Shown one piece after another: positions 1 through 11,705 of a stretch of 64,000 bases of DNA. Each line of letters opens with the position of its first letter. Positions within the stretch are counted from its first letter, which is position 1. The position numbers and the translations under genes are program-made. Source of the DNA: Congeria kusceri. Taxonomy: Eukaryota; Mollusca; Bivalvia; Myida; Dreissenidae. Location: contig CM051024.1 in assembly GCA_027627225.1 (NCBI GenBank), positions 43,847,847 through 43,911,846 on the forward strand. The letters run 5' to 3'. The notes below the pieces were generated by a model. The model worked only from the letters and a program-made list of their open reading frames with translations, was not told the origin of the DNA and made no database searches.

Positions 1-444
1 ATTATCAATACGGACAGCTAAGGAATGTCCTACAACCATATTTCTGAAACTGGAAGCTATTTATCTTAAGTGGCTTTGGCAAAACATTATCACTTACTGA
101 GGCCATGCAGGGAATAGATGTAATGGAGAACGTAATAATATGCAATTGGAATAGAAAAACTGATTACCACAACATGACTTCAACATTATCGGAGAAAAAC
201 AGCACAGAGCATTATTTCATTCAAACCAAAAGTGTAAATAGAAAATGAAACCGGAATTGGAATCCGCAGTTTGTTTTAATTGCTATGAGAAAATTGTCAG
301 TTGAACAACACACTGACATATTTTAACTCGCTGGATAATAATAATCCATTTCTGCTGTCTATACAAAAGTAAAACATAATTGTTGTGGGTTGGGTGTTGT
401 TAATGAAACCGTTGAAGGTTAACATGTGTATTGTTTATTTGCAG

Positions 445-517
445 ATAACCAGCCCCGGTATTTAGACGTTTCCACGTATGACACTGACGCCTTGGATACA
501 TTTCGCAATGTACAAAA
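445..517 (+). CDS. Internal coding exon of an agatoxin-like peptide precursor (propeptide part)
   Basis: This 73-bp exon has a pyrimidine-rich acceptor ending in TTTGCAG just before 445 and a good donor (GTAAGT) from 518. It is read with two bases finishing a codon from an upstream exon, then 23 codons (starting N-Q-P-R-Y-L-D and ending F-R-N-V-Q), then two bases that join the first base of the exon at 2253 to make a lysine codon. The encoded stretch is acidic and has no cysteine, as expected for the spacer between a signal peptide and a mature peptide. No signal-peptide exon was recognised in bases 1-440, so the start of the gene is probably outside the window. The exon call rests on the splice sites and on the phase fitting the next exon; RNA evidence is not available here. 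Confidence 0.68.
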
Positions 518-548
518 GTAAGTTTCAGGCGGCTAGTGTCCTATAGAC

Positions 549-632
549 ATGTCGAGGGCTGAGCGTGAAACTATTGTATCTGATATAGAAGTCTTAAGCA
601 GATACAATACCTTCGCGCTTAGCCCTCATGTA
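549..632. repeat. Imperfect hairpin, arms of about 32 bp
   Basis: The left arm (549-582, with GAGGGCTGAGCG and ATTGTATCTG) pairs with the right arm (599-632, with CAGATACAAT and CGCTTAGCCCTC) around a 16-base loop. It is probably a tiny MITE inserted in the intron. Confidence 0.6.
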
Positions 633-1993
633 CATGTATACATCTGTCAATTGTACACATTGCTGTATATATTATTATATGAAAAATGAATACAATTATA
701 ATCTAAAATCGGCAAAATCGCTTACAAGTCAGTGTTAATATACATGTATAACATTAATACTGTAACTGTGCATGCAACTTAATACCCAGTTTAATAAGTA
801 CTAACATTAAACTCTTCACGTATTGCTCAAGAATTGGTGACGTTCCAACTGTCAAGTGATTGAAAGTATTCACTTGCCTTAAAATACGCCATGACATTTG
901 TTTTAAGAGTTTCGGTGAGGCCAATATAGCTCAAGTTTCTTTGACGATTACTTGGCGCAGCCTGGTGAACAATACCGATAGTACTAGATGTACATGTACA
1001 CGTTCATGACAGCAGTCGAAAATGCTATATAGCTATTAAGAAAACAAAGCATTGGTGGGCCCTATTGTTCACAAATCATATTTTTTACATCTATTAAAAA
1101 TGGGATCTCATTCTACAGAGGTGTGAATATTGAGATCTTATTCTTCACACGTCACAGTCTAAGTCTTCAAGCATACTGTTTCGTTTTTGGCCAATCACAT
1201 TTTTCACACTTAAACATGTGACAAATGAGATCCTATTCTTCATAGGTGTGTGAACATTTTGATTTGTGACAAATATGATTCTACAAAGCATGAACAGGAC
1301 CTGTCGCTTATTTATACTTATTATTATTTGCATGTTACCAGGTATCTCGAATGCCATAATGGATGCCACATATATATGTTTAAAGTCCCAGTTATAATGG
1401 GTATGGTGTCGGCCTTGCGATTTTTGAGTTCCATGTCCGTTTCGGGCCCGTACAGATGATCTTTCTTGAAAGTCACAAATTATTGATTATTCTCAAATGT
1501 GTTCTTAATGAGCCTCTACGCCTCTGACTGTGTAAGAAAGATAACAGATAAACTACATATAATTACTCTCAACTAATACAATACACTAGGTTTTCCCTAT
1601 ATTATAGTTTTCAGTCTGTTATATGGGTGTGTTTATATGTAGTTGTTTTTACTATTAATAGTCCATTATTAAACGCGTGCAAATTCGTACTTTTGGTCGA
1701 TATCAATAGCACACGATATCATGACATGAATACTTTTTACTAAATACATATATATGCACGCTGAATTCCATGTTAAATCCAATTTTAAAATTCGCTTCGA
1801 GGAAAACACTGAAACAAAATTGCGAGTAACTAACTCGGCTGAAAGGGGCCCTCGTTATGAATATTAAAATTTATAAACAAACAGGTGCGCGATTTTGGGT
1901 TACTCTATACTATAAAGGAATATTTTATAGTAAATTACCAACTTGTTTCGTGTTTATTTCTCTTGATTTATGTATTTATGCTATAATAGCGAC

Positions 1994-2122
1994 AATACAC
2001 CTTTTTCGGTCCTTAACGTCCGCATAAGCCCATAATTTGCGTTAAAGCCTTCGTGCTACGCTCTCGGGCTTAACCCATTTTTCGGGCCTTTGTGGACGTT
2101 AACGACCACAAAATGGTGTATT
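1994..2122. mobile_element. MITE-like palindromic element in the intron
   Basis: The left end (AATACACC...TTAACGTCC) is the reverse complement of the right end (GGACGTTAACG...GGTGTATT), with a few mismatches over about 30 bases. The middle has a second inverted word (TAAGCCC/GGGCTTA). No protein is encoded. Confidence 0.6.
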
Positions 2123-2252
2123 TTTCCTATATTAAAGTATATGTGCGAAACTTCCGACAATGACATTTAGCTATCAAGAGAAGCAATGCATACATTTACA
2201 TATGTCGAACGTGTTCAGATAACACATTATGTCTTACTGTATGCCGTTTCAG

Positions 2253-2412
2253 AAAATCCTACTCCAAGTACAAGCGGCTCGTGTGCCGACGTTGGAACAG
2301 CCACTGTATCGCCTGGACAAACATACCTGAGAAACGCTGCTGCTCTGGACTCTCATGCAGATGCAATCTCTGGGGACAAAACTGTCGATGTGTTAGTCGC
2401 CTCTGGGGCTGA
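2253..2412 (+). CDS. Terminal coding exon of a secreted cysteine-knot peptide, agatoxin-like neuropeptide type
   Basis: The exon follows an acceptor (GCCGTTTCAG) and reads 52 codons to a TGA at 2410-2412. It encodes a dibasic Lys-Arg site (2272-2277) and then a 44-residue segment with eight cysteines spaced C-x6-C-x10-CC-x4-C-x-C-x6-C-x-C. The CxC-NLWGxN-CxC core and the paired CC are hallmarks of the agatoxin-like peptides. These are inhibitor-cystine-knot peptides of arthropod neuroendocrine tissue, related in fold to spider agatoxins. The last residue before the stop is glycine (ending R-L-W-G), a classic signal for C-terminal amidation, so the predicted mature product is a 43-residue amidated peptide with four disulfides. 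A secreted signalling role is more likely than a venom role in a bivalve, but that is inference. A longer open frame over the same bases (2186-2458) has no such features. Confidence 0.78.
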
Positions 2413-2473
2413 GGGTGCTTATCTTCAGTCGCCCGCAAGAAAATCATGTTATAATTGATTTTCGTAACTGTAA

Positions 2474-2484
2474 AATAAAATAAA
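2474..2484 (+). promoter_or_regulatory. Polyadenylation signal of the cysteine-knot peptide gene
   Basis: Two overlapping AATAAA hexamers (2474-2479 and 2479-2484) lie about 65 bases after the TGA, which supports the exon at 2253-2412 being the last of the transcript. Confidence 0.6.
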
Positions 2485-2499
2485 GCAAAACCATTGGTT

Positions 2500-5400
2500 T
2501 ATTTAGAATTGTACCTCCCCTTCCATTATGTTGGCATAAATTGTGTGTAATTACCATCCATTGATTTGGCAGTGCATCACCACCTGTGCTATTGTGAAAG
2601 CTAAGTTGAGAATTAACAACGTGATAAAAATAGGAATATCATTCAAATTCCAGCAATCCTCTACAGTTGAGCAGTTTGCAAAAGTTAAAAGTATGACTTT
2701 TTATGAATAAACTTGAGATCATAGTACAAATGTATTTAAAAACGTAATACGAAGTATGTTTATATATTGAGTGTATGTACATGTAATCAACAGTTAATCT
2801 TTTTATTTTACTTGTATTGAGTCTCATAATCATGTTTGTCGAAGAACAGTGTTAAAGAACGTTTGAGATAACGCATAAATATAGAACCCATGCCGCATAC
2901 ATATAGAACCCATGAATATATGTCTTCAATGACGTTCAGATGCACGACGAATGCGTGAGGATGACAAAACTACAGTGGGGCAATAGCACCAATCAAGCTT
3001 GACACTAGGTTTTATGCTTGTCAGTATTTTAGTCTCAATTACTGTCAGTTCTAATACCAGGTTTAAATTTTCAGAACCTGGATAGTATTGCCAATCGGAA
3101 TGAATTGGACAAAATTGCGCCTTTTTTCAATAATGTAAAATTTTAATACGTTTACATGTCATATTTTTATTTTTAAATACTTTCTTTGCCAATGTTATAA
3201 ACATCCCTTTTGGATGTAGACTGATGTATAGTCTACGGAAACAAAAGGGCGGATTGAAGAATAATTTGTATCTGTGATATATCACATTAACAGAACAATG
3301 TTTGATTTGGTTATTGCTCGCTGAAACGTCGAATAACTTCTGAGATTTACTGTGCATTCAATAGTTGTTGTGCGAATAAGTATGTGTAGTTCTTAGAAAA
3401 TCTGAGATTTAATGCGCTTTCCAATCACGGCGTACTGAAGAAAACACATAAAATACATATTGGGTTAATATTACCAAAATGGTATATGCGCATTTACGAA
3501 ATTTCTACAAGTCATTTTACCCATAATGCAAAACAAAACAACAACATTTCAACTAAAGGAGTTGACACATGCCAGCATTCGATCAACTTCTGAGTAAATA
3601 TACCCATTTTAATATTTAATTTTAGTATATTTTAGTTAATTTTAGTATCTTTGTTCTTTGTAAAAGATGATAATGGTGTGTTCTCACACAACGAATATTT
3701 ATATAGACATTTTACACATGAAATGAAATTATGTCATCTAAAATGATCCATGTCTGAGCAATACATATCTTCGCCGATAACAAAATCACAACGTTGTAAT
3801 GATTTTCAATACCAGGAGCTTTACAAAAAAAAATGCGGTTACCAATAACAGCGATGCTTTCTCGTGAACACTACATATGGCCTGGTCAACACAGTATACA
3901 CAAAGGAAAACACTAAACGGGCACAACACAGCAAGTATAGTGTAATGAAAAAGTTATTTAGTGTGAACAAGTGCACACTGTAGTTTCTGAAGAACACGGC
4001 GTTGAACAATTGAGAAAATTAAGGTCGCGTGAAAGCCACGAAAATTGATTTCAATGCTACTGACGTTTTAGCTGTATCCCTACGTAGAGCAAGCCAGTGC
4101 AAATCTGATTGATATGCATTACGTTCTATTGTGGTCATCCGGTAGGAGAAATAGTTATTTATGAGGATATTTAGAAAGTCTAATTCAAGCCTGTGTCATT
4201 CAGTCTAAAATGTACGTGTATTGACGTATTCATTAATGAATTACTTTAATAACCACAATAGTGTACAAAGCAAGCAATTGCGAACTGCCTAGACATACTA
4301 TCAAAACAATTGGCTTTTCTTAAATCAAAGTAAGAAAGCATTTGAATTTACAATATTTTCTATCAGGTTTACATGTATACTGACTTTTTGTCAAGGATCA
4401 CGTGCCATTGTATATGTACCGTTCAGAACGCGCTCGCAAATAATTAATCATATCTTCAAATAATTTAAAAGTAAAAAAAAATACGAATACCATTTCCGGG
4501 CTATCAGTTATATTGAGTATCGATTATGTACCACTCCGGAAGTAATTGAACAATATTATGTAATAATTATAATACAAATTACCGACAGAAAGTGTATAAT
4601 GTATACTTCCGCATTCAAGTACGTTGGACTAGAATCATCATCGTCACAATTTCGCTTTATTATGAATGGTCACTGATTTATGCATTATGGATATTTCATT
4701 AGAGGCAAAAACACGGTACTTGTCATGCATAATGCATAATTCATGTGGCGGATACATTTACCACTTGCCACTTTGCTCTGTGGACACTTGGTTTCTTTTT
4801 TATACGGATATGTTAAGTGAATTTAGTTGTTGCCTGAGAGATCGACAAAGAAATATATAACTTTACGCTCCTGTAATATGCCATATAAATGTCACAGAAA
4901 GTGCTAATTATTCGATGCAGGCACAACATTTGTAGGAAAAAAAACCCATAACATTTTATGTTTGATGCGTGGTTGAAGCGTGGTGTCTGTGCTTATATAT
5001 GTATTGCTGATATTTTTCAACTGTTGTAAAACATTATGTCTTTGGAAACATCCGTCATTTTTGGCAGTAAATACGTTGTATGACATTGTTTGTAAATGTC
5101 CTATTCTAAATTTTATTACCGACCATACGTGAAGCATGCTAAATGTTTATCTTATTAAAAATCACTCAGAAAGAGCAGACAGCTAATTTGCAATATCTCC
5201 CAAGAATAAAGAATCCCTTTAAAATCCATGTTTCGTTTTTATATGCTTGTTTTTTCGTATTCATGAGTCATAACTTTTGTTCAAGTAAAGATTTGTATCA
5301 GTTATTAATGACATTTTAATGGTTAACGTCAACGTATGTTCCCATAAGATGGACAAATCTGGTGATAATGTTTCACAATTAGTTCAAAATAACACCAATC

Positions 5401-6719
5401 ACGATGCCATTTCACCACCAATATCTCAAAACACAGGCAAAAGGTAACCTCATTTGCGGGGTTTACGGTAACTCTGTTCGGCACAATCATTTCCACAATT
5501 ATCAACAAATCCATTTGTCATGTGCCATATTCAATGTTTCGTATTTAGAAATAATCCAGTTTTTCAAGTTTCAGCATATTCTCCCATGTGAATGTTCCTT
5601 TTAACGCATTTGAATAATCAGCTTGCGGTATGCTCGTACTAAGTATACACATTTAACATTGCCGTTGTAAAATACGTTAGCTATCTGTTTTTAAAATACT
5701 GCTACATTGCGAAATATTGGATTTGACAGTTGTCAGTAGGCAAATTGGAAAATTTTGTTATTTAAGGAATGTCAAGTGCGGAAAAATTTAATAAAATGAG
5801 ATGCATAATTTTTTCCAATACATGTACGTCCCATTTTGTACTTAATATATCTTAAAATATTCTCTCGCGCCACTAGAATGATAATAAATAACATTTACAT
5901 CTACAAAAACTATTATTCTCATTGTAACGAATCAAATGTTCTTTGCATAATTTTTAGCTATCGTTAGTCCATTTCTGCATCTGACCTTTGCCAATATGTT
6001 TTGATAACGACATCTTATTGAGTGGTCTTCTATTGCTCTTAAAGAGACCTCCGGATTTTATTAAAGGCGTAGGTATCAGTTAAAATGTGAGTTTCAACGA
6101 TCTTTTTGCATGTACAATTTATAAATTTCCAACTGTAGCAGAACATAACTTTTACAAAAATACTTACCTGAGATAAAAAAAAATAAAATACTACGCATTA
6201 TTTCCATGTTAGGAACATCATCATTTAAGCAGAAGACAATGCAACATTACTTGACAAAACAAACATATGCGTTCATTAGGGATATTTTATTTTATATTTG
6301 CTTTAGATTTATAGTTGGCATTTCATTCGAAACTAAACGTTTTAACATTGTCATGTGATTGTATTAAGAAATCATAGAAACTTTAGGACAATACGAGTAT
6401 TATATTCGTATAAAACGTATGTGAGTAACGTCAAATGTATGTGTAGAAATATTTCTTTTTGTCAGAATTGGTTCATTGTGATCCTAAAATCATAAGCAAT
6501 TAAATTCGAATTTTATAATAGCAAACTAGTATATTTTACTACATTATAATAATCAGTTTAAATTCCGTATAGCTCGGACAATATGACTTATGAATGTTGA
6601 ATACATGCATTATAAATCGATCACGACGTTTGTTTCCACCAGGGAATTGTGTATATAGGGGGCTTACTGTACCGTAGCATCATGACTTAGTCGATTTATT
6701 TTATGCTTTCTTGTGATTG
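2500..6719. other. Stretch with no recognised gene
   Basis: AT-rich DNA with only short chance reading frames (under 80 codons) that carry no recognisable domain. No repeat family seen elsewhere in the window was noticed here. Confidence 0.5.
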
Positions 6720-7110
6720 ATATGGAAATATAAGTGAAATAAAATTCACTGTTTAAAACAGTGAAAATTATCACTCTTGTTATGTGCAATGTTTCACACT
6801 GGTTCCCGATTTAATACAGTAAACGAAACGTACCGTCAACGATGCCGGACTCAAAATTGTGACATGACGTCATTATTTTGACGTCATGACGTTACAATTC
6901 CCGCAATATTTTCAAATTAAATGCATTTAGATAGCACTTAACATGTAACAAAACGGCGTAATAGCATAAAAAAAAAACAATTTGTTGGTTTCGGTAGGAT
7001 AGAGTATCGATTTTTGATTTACTCGTGATCATAGAAAATATATAAGCGCCACTCGTGAAAATATAAATTTATATGATCACTCGTGAATTAAAATCGATAT
7101 TCTTCGGAAA
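6720..7110. mobile_element. Compound palindromic repeat, probable MITE
   Basis: Three nested or adjacent palindromes: TTCACTGTTT/AAACAGTGAA at 6748-6768, paired TGACGTCAT words at about 6863-6888, and an inverted repeat whose arms (about 7001-7031 and 7073-7106) share TATCGAT, ACTCGTGA and TGATCA words. No coding sequence. The outer ends are not certain. Confidence 0.45.
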
Positions 7111-7199
7111 TCAATGATATATTATGTTCATAAAGTTCGCGAAGGTATTGTTAATTTGTTGGAGCTATACCAAAGGTTTGCTTTCAGACATGCTCATTA

Positions 7200-7480
7200 C
7201 ATTAAAAGTCTGTAGTCTAATTATGCGCTCACTGCATGACACCACTTGGTGCATTAAAACTCAAATGCAATTAGCTGCTTCTCTGTCGATGTCTCCTTCA
7301 ATTATTACTCACAGTGGTTTAATACTTAGAATTCATTAAACACACATGAGAAATGCACGAACCACGATTCAACATTGGCAAATGTCAAGTATGGTTTGTA
7401 GTCAAGCATGCTTACAGCAAGGTCTAGTTGTAAAGTGATGCAGATTTAGTTTAATTACTTTAGGCGATAAGAAAATTCAC
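7200..7480 (+). repeat. Dispersed repeat, copy 1 of 3
   Basis: Shares ordered blocks (CTGCATGACA, GGTGCATTAAAA, GATGTCTCCTTCAATTATTA, GGCAAATGT) with 18300-18570 on the same strand and with 19495-19740 on the opposite strand. No coding capacity or clear ends; it sits just downstream of the 3' end of the minus-strand LINE. Confidence 0.6.
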
Positions 7481-7556
7481 CTTACCAAATATACAATACA
7501 AACTGTCACCAACATACAACAAGAAAGTATTTTACATGTATATCTTCATTATTAGT

Positions 7557-7656
7557 TCAGACAGAACAGAACAGAACAGAAAGTTTATTTTGTAAATAAA
7601 GGCCACCGGCCCAAAATACAACAGACAATCAAACTTATATAATGAAAGGTTGTGTC
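7557..7656 (-). repeat. LINE 3' UTR and short tandem tail
   Basis: Holds a tandem ACAGA tract and a GGCCACCGGCCCAAAATACAAC-type block. A related block is found alone at about 12720-12782, which supports it being the 3' terminus of a family. Confidence 0.55.
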
Positions 7657-10600
7657 TCACAATCGTGCACAATAAACATGTAAATCGATGTCTGTTTTCA
7701 TTAACTGAAAAATATATGTCATTATTTTCTGTAGTACAACTTCATTTGTGGATTGCATAAGATTTATAAAAGAAGCAACATCACTTTGGCCGTTAAACCA
7801 TGAATACAAATATAAATTGCGTTTTTGTATATATTTTAAACACTCAAAAAATACATGCAATTCTGTTTCTACTTTTCTTATTTGCAATTGTTCTAGACAA
7901 AAAGTACAATAACGTTCTTCTCTTAAAATACCTGCATGTTTTCCGGTTTCTATCGCAAATTTATGGTCAGAACATCTTAATTTAGCAAAGCTTTTACGAT
8001 AACGAAAAGTAATGTTAACAGATAAATATTTTTCTGGGTTTAGCAATGACTTAAATTGCCTATATGTATCACAACGAGTTGAATTTAAACTGTCATGCCA
8101 ATTTTGATATTTAATATCACGTATTCGTTGTTTAAAAGTTTCTAGAAAAACATTAACATTACCAATTTCTTGGGATATCCAAACGTTACCAAAACCATGT
8201 TTGAAAAGCAAATTTTTAACACCAGTAGTCCAGTTAACTCTACCTAAATCATCATGTTGTTTAAGCATTAAATAACAGTTCCGTGGGTACCTATGATTTG
8301 GCATGTGCAATATTTTACACCAATATTGTATACAAATTGTGAAATAGTCAACACAATGCGGAAATCGCCCACACTCTCCCAGCGCCATACAATCATTGAC
8401 AGAAATATGAACACCTAGAACATTTTTACAACATTGTATTTGAATACGTTCGATTATTTCTGAAAATTCAAAACCCCAGATTTGAGCTCCGTACGTGAGT
8501 AGTTTCACCATTGAGTCAAATAGTTTGAAAAAGTCTTCTCTATGGAAGCTACCGAATGACATCTGAAACATTTTTATTGCTCACTGTATTTTGAGATATA
8601 TGCACACGGGCGAATAAGTCTGTGTACATAGCTACGATTACATTGTAAAATTTACCCCGTATACCTATTGTATACAGAATTTCAAACAATTTATGGTGCA
8701 TAAGCCCATCGAAGGCCCGTTTGAAGTCTATAAATAGAACATAAAATCTACCACCAGACTTTGAGATATATTTTTGAATCATACGTTGTAACGTGAACAT
8801 ATTATCTACTGTAGAATACCCAGGCCGAAAACCGGCCTGCGATTCTTCGATTTTATTTAATGTCTCTGCCCATAAGCATAACCTAGAATAAATGATATTT
8901 GAAAACGATTTATACATAATGTTTATCAGAGAGATTCCTCTATAGTTGGAAGGCTCCTCTTTTGAACCGGATTTATGTACCGTGACAATAACGGTTTCGC
9001 GCCAGCTATCGGGAAAGACGCCAGTATTTAGAATAGCGTTAAAAAGATCATATAATATTGGTGAAATAATCGTACATGTATTTTTGTAAAATTCGGCACT
9101 TATTCCGTCAGTGCCTTGAGACTTGCCCGATTTAAGCTTTTGTATGCTACTTTGTACCTCGGATAATAAAATAGCAGAATGTAATATATTATCAACTTGT
9201 TGTTCGGTATTTGATTGTTCCATAGAATTATCAAGTAAAGGCGATGGCAAATTTGGCCTATGTAGTAAATCTTTGAAGTATTCTACCCACTTATCAGGAG
9301 AAATATGTGATGAATTTTCTGACTTATTAAACTGCTTACTTAGCTTAATAGTTCTCCAAAATGCGGATGCGCTATTTCTAGCATTAATTAGTTTGTTTCG
9401 CATAGACTCTTGATGTTGTGTACGCTTTAAATGACAAATACGTTTAAATTCATTCCGTGCTAGTAAATATAACTTTAAATCAGCCGATAAGCTGGTCCAT
9501 CGGAATCGCCTTAGTAGGGAGTATTTATGGTGTTTGACATAATTGCACTCACTATCCCACCACGGCTGGTTACGATATCTGTGTGGTTCAGATACTGTCC
9601 TACTTCGAGCGCATTTCATTTTGATTGCCGCATTTTGGTAAACATACATTATTTTATTTACTGCCTCGTTAACATTTGATTGTAAAGATAGAGTAATTTC
9701 CTCTCTAAAGTTATTAATTAATGACATAAATCTATCGAGAAAATCTTGTCGATAAACTTCTTTCCATTTAAATTTATCTAACTGGACGCACTCCACCTTA
9801 TCGTTAAGACCACTGCGCAAACCTGAAATTGGATCGGCTGCAATATGACCAGGAAACGTTAAACATGACGTCAATGGTAGATGATCAGATTCATCGCGTA
9901 AATCAATAGCAAAGTGCGTTACATACCGGAATATGTCAGACGATACGATATGATAGTCAACAACGCTAGCACCATTGACACTCAGGTACGTTAAGTTTCC
10001 CTCCACATCATCAAAGAGTCGACCATTTAAAAAATGTACGCTATATGTACAGCAGAGGTCGACAAGTGTTTTACCAAACGTATTGTACTTTACGTCCTCG
10101 TTATTCCGTGAGAGATCAAAATAATCTGATTCATAATCAGCTGTAGAAGTATTAAAGACAAAATCGAGGCTGTCTGATGGGATATAATCAAGTAAGTTAG
10201 ATGTGCGAGCATTAAAGTCGCCTGCTATATGTAAATTGCAGTGAGGGTATGATCTCAATACAAGTCGTAAATTTTCATCTAAAGAACTGATTCCATCAAT
10301 TTCTCTATTCCTGTAAATATTAGACCCTTCTGGTGAAACATACGCAATATACAAAATAGTATCTAGGCAATCTGATATCATACTCGTTTTCATATACAAT
10401 ACTATGCAATCAGCAATATCATGAAAAACACGTGCAATAAACCAATTATCCGTTAATGTTTGTTTAACAAAAACAGCTATACCCCCGCTATTGCGAATAG
10501 AGTTAATCCCTTTCATTCGTACACATTCAAAACATGTAAAATCATGTAAAAAGTTATTGAACTCCCCAATTGCGTCTCCCCATGTCTCAACTAATCCGAT

Positions 10601-10708
10601 GACGTCAAATTGACTTAAATAGCTTATAACACTGTTATTGTGTGTATACTTCTTAAGTCCACATATATTCCATGTACAAATGTTAATACATGAGCCTTGA
10701 CCACTACC
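7657..10708 (-). pseudogene. LINE ORF2: APE endonuclease and reverse transcriptase, catalytic core deleted
   Basis: The frame is open from 10708, and its first recognisable motif, TWNICG (endonuclease N terminus), comes before the first in-frame ATG (10514-10516). Counting from that ATG, GDFNA lies near residues 99-103 and SDH near 210-212, both endonuclease motifs. Reverse-transcriptase blocks follow: GTDGISAEFYKN, NYRGISLIN, QAGFRPGYSTVDN and the motif-A aspartate in FIDFKRAFD. The frame then stops at 8549. A second frame (7657-8571) resumes with KLFDSMVKLLTYGAQIWG and a C-terminal cysteine/histidine-rich tail. The YxDD motif and the thumb-proximal region expected between the two are absent, so an internal deletion plus frameshift removed the active site. 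Translation of ORF2 in the parent element may have depended on an upstream start or on reinitiation. Confidence 0.85.
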
Positions 10709-11638
10709 CTAGTCCACCACAGAGTCACTCTGCTCCTCCTCGGCCTCTCTCTCGCTGTCCGTTCGGTTGACCGCATCGCCCCTGATACACCTCTCGCCCT
10801 TTGGCTGACTGCCCCGGATGAAGTAACGCTCCTTGTTGCGACACTCTGTTTTAATCGAGAAGCACCGGTAGCAGTAGCACCAGAAGCAGAACCATTTTGT
10901 GCACGATGAGAGCGCACCGGAGCTGTTCCGATCCGCTCGATCATACTGGTATTATCATTGTACCTATACACACCATCATCCGTGACAAGCTTGTCATAGC
11001 GTATCGATGCATACTGCCCCCTTCTCCTGGCTTCTTCCAACTTTTTGCCCAACTCTCGCCTGTGGACCTGCACCCGTTCGGTGCGCACACTGTACTGCGA
11101 ATCCTTATTAAATGTTAGACGGACCTTTTGCCTGACTGCCTCGCGATCCTTATAACGTGAAAATTTAACGACAATGGGACACTTTTCCGAATGCTTACCA
11201 CCCACCCTATGAGCTCGCTCAATGTCAACATTTTCCAGTTCCGGCATATCTAGATCCATGCTTATAAAACTACGAACCTTTTGCTCAGTGTCCTCCCATT
11301 TTTCTGTAGATCGACCGGAAATGCCCAAGAATCTCAAATTGTTCCTGCGCGAGTGGCCTTCCAACTTATCAACCTCGTTTGTGATTATATAAAGCTCCTG
11401 CCTTATACTCCGATTTTCCTCCTTTAGGCTCTCATTTTCTGCTTTTAATATGCTAATAGAATTTTTAATATCATCTATTTATTGACTCAAAATCCCGTAC
11501 CATGTCCGATTTCATTTCCCTTAGGAAGCCCATTATTTCTCCATCTGAACTTGCTTTTTGACTCAGAGATTCAGCTCTGCCACTGGAAGGGGTATCGCAA
11601 TAACCATGAATAAGCGCAAATCAGTCTTCTATTGACAT
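10624..11638 (-). pseudogene. LINE ORF1 protein (nucleic-acid chaperone), broken
   Basis: The intact part (10624-11364 and upstream in frame to about 11470) encodes an acidic coiled coil (runs such as ENESLKEENRSIRQEL), then an RRM-like region beginning RRNNLRFLGI, a core with IERAHRVGG, and a basic C-terminal region. This order matches L1-type ORF1 proteins, which coat the element RNA in the cytoplasm. Read further upstream there is a frameshift near 11470-11485 and then, after a stretch containing GFLREMKSDM, a TGA at 11621-11623 five codons after a plausible ATG at 11636-11638. The C terminus is read across the start of ORF2 in another frame. Two lesions make it a pseudogene; the original start is not certain. 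Confidence 0.75.
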
Positions 11639-11705
11639 GTATTCGACATTATTTGATTCATTTACAAGTATACTCTTCTGGAATTCTCTTTGAATTATTT
11701 TATGG

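Larger units (their letters stand above)
518..2252 (+). other. Intron of the cysteine-knot peptide gene, holding small inverted-repeat elements
   Basis: The intron is bounded by the GT donor at 518 and the AG acceptor at 2251-2252. It carries a hairpin just after the donor (549-632), a cluster of three related words (GAGATC-YYATTCTWCA type) between about 1090 and 1260, and a MITE-like palindrome (1994-2122) about 130 bases before the acceptor. No coding potential was recognised inside it. Confidence 0.6.
7557..11705 (-). mobile_element. Non-LTR retrotransposon (LINE) with ORF1 and ORF2, defective
   Basis: On the minus strand, a coiled-coil and RNA-binding ORF1 (from about 11638) is followed by an endonuclease plus reverse-transcriptase ORF2 (from about 10708) and a short 3' UTR. 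The 3' end is marked by a tandem ACAGA pentamer tract (about 7560-7580), like the short tandem tails of several LINE clades. The 5' limit near 11705 is a guess based on where the reading frame starts. Both ORFs are broken, so the copy is dead. The clade is left open: the ORF1 is of the L1 ORF1p/Transposase_22 type and the endonuclease is APE-like. Confidence 0.85.

Noticed and set aside
2186..2458. Open frame of 90 codons with an ATG
   Set aside because: It overlaps the cysteine-knot exon in another frame, crosses the splice acceptor and shows no domain; the spliced frame explains the region better.
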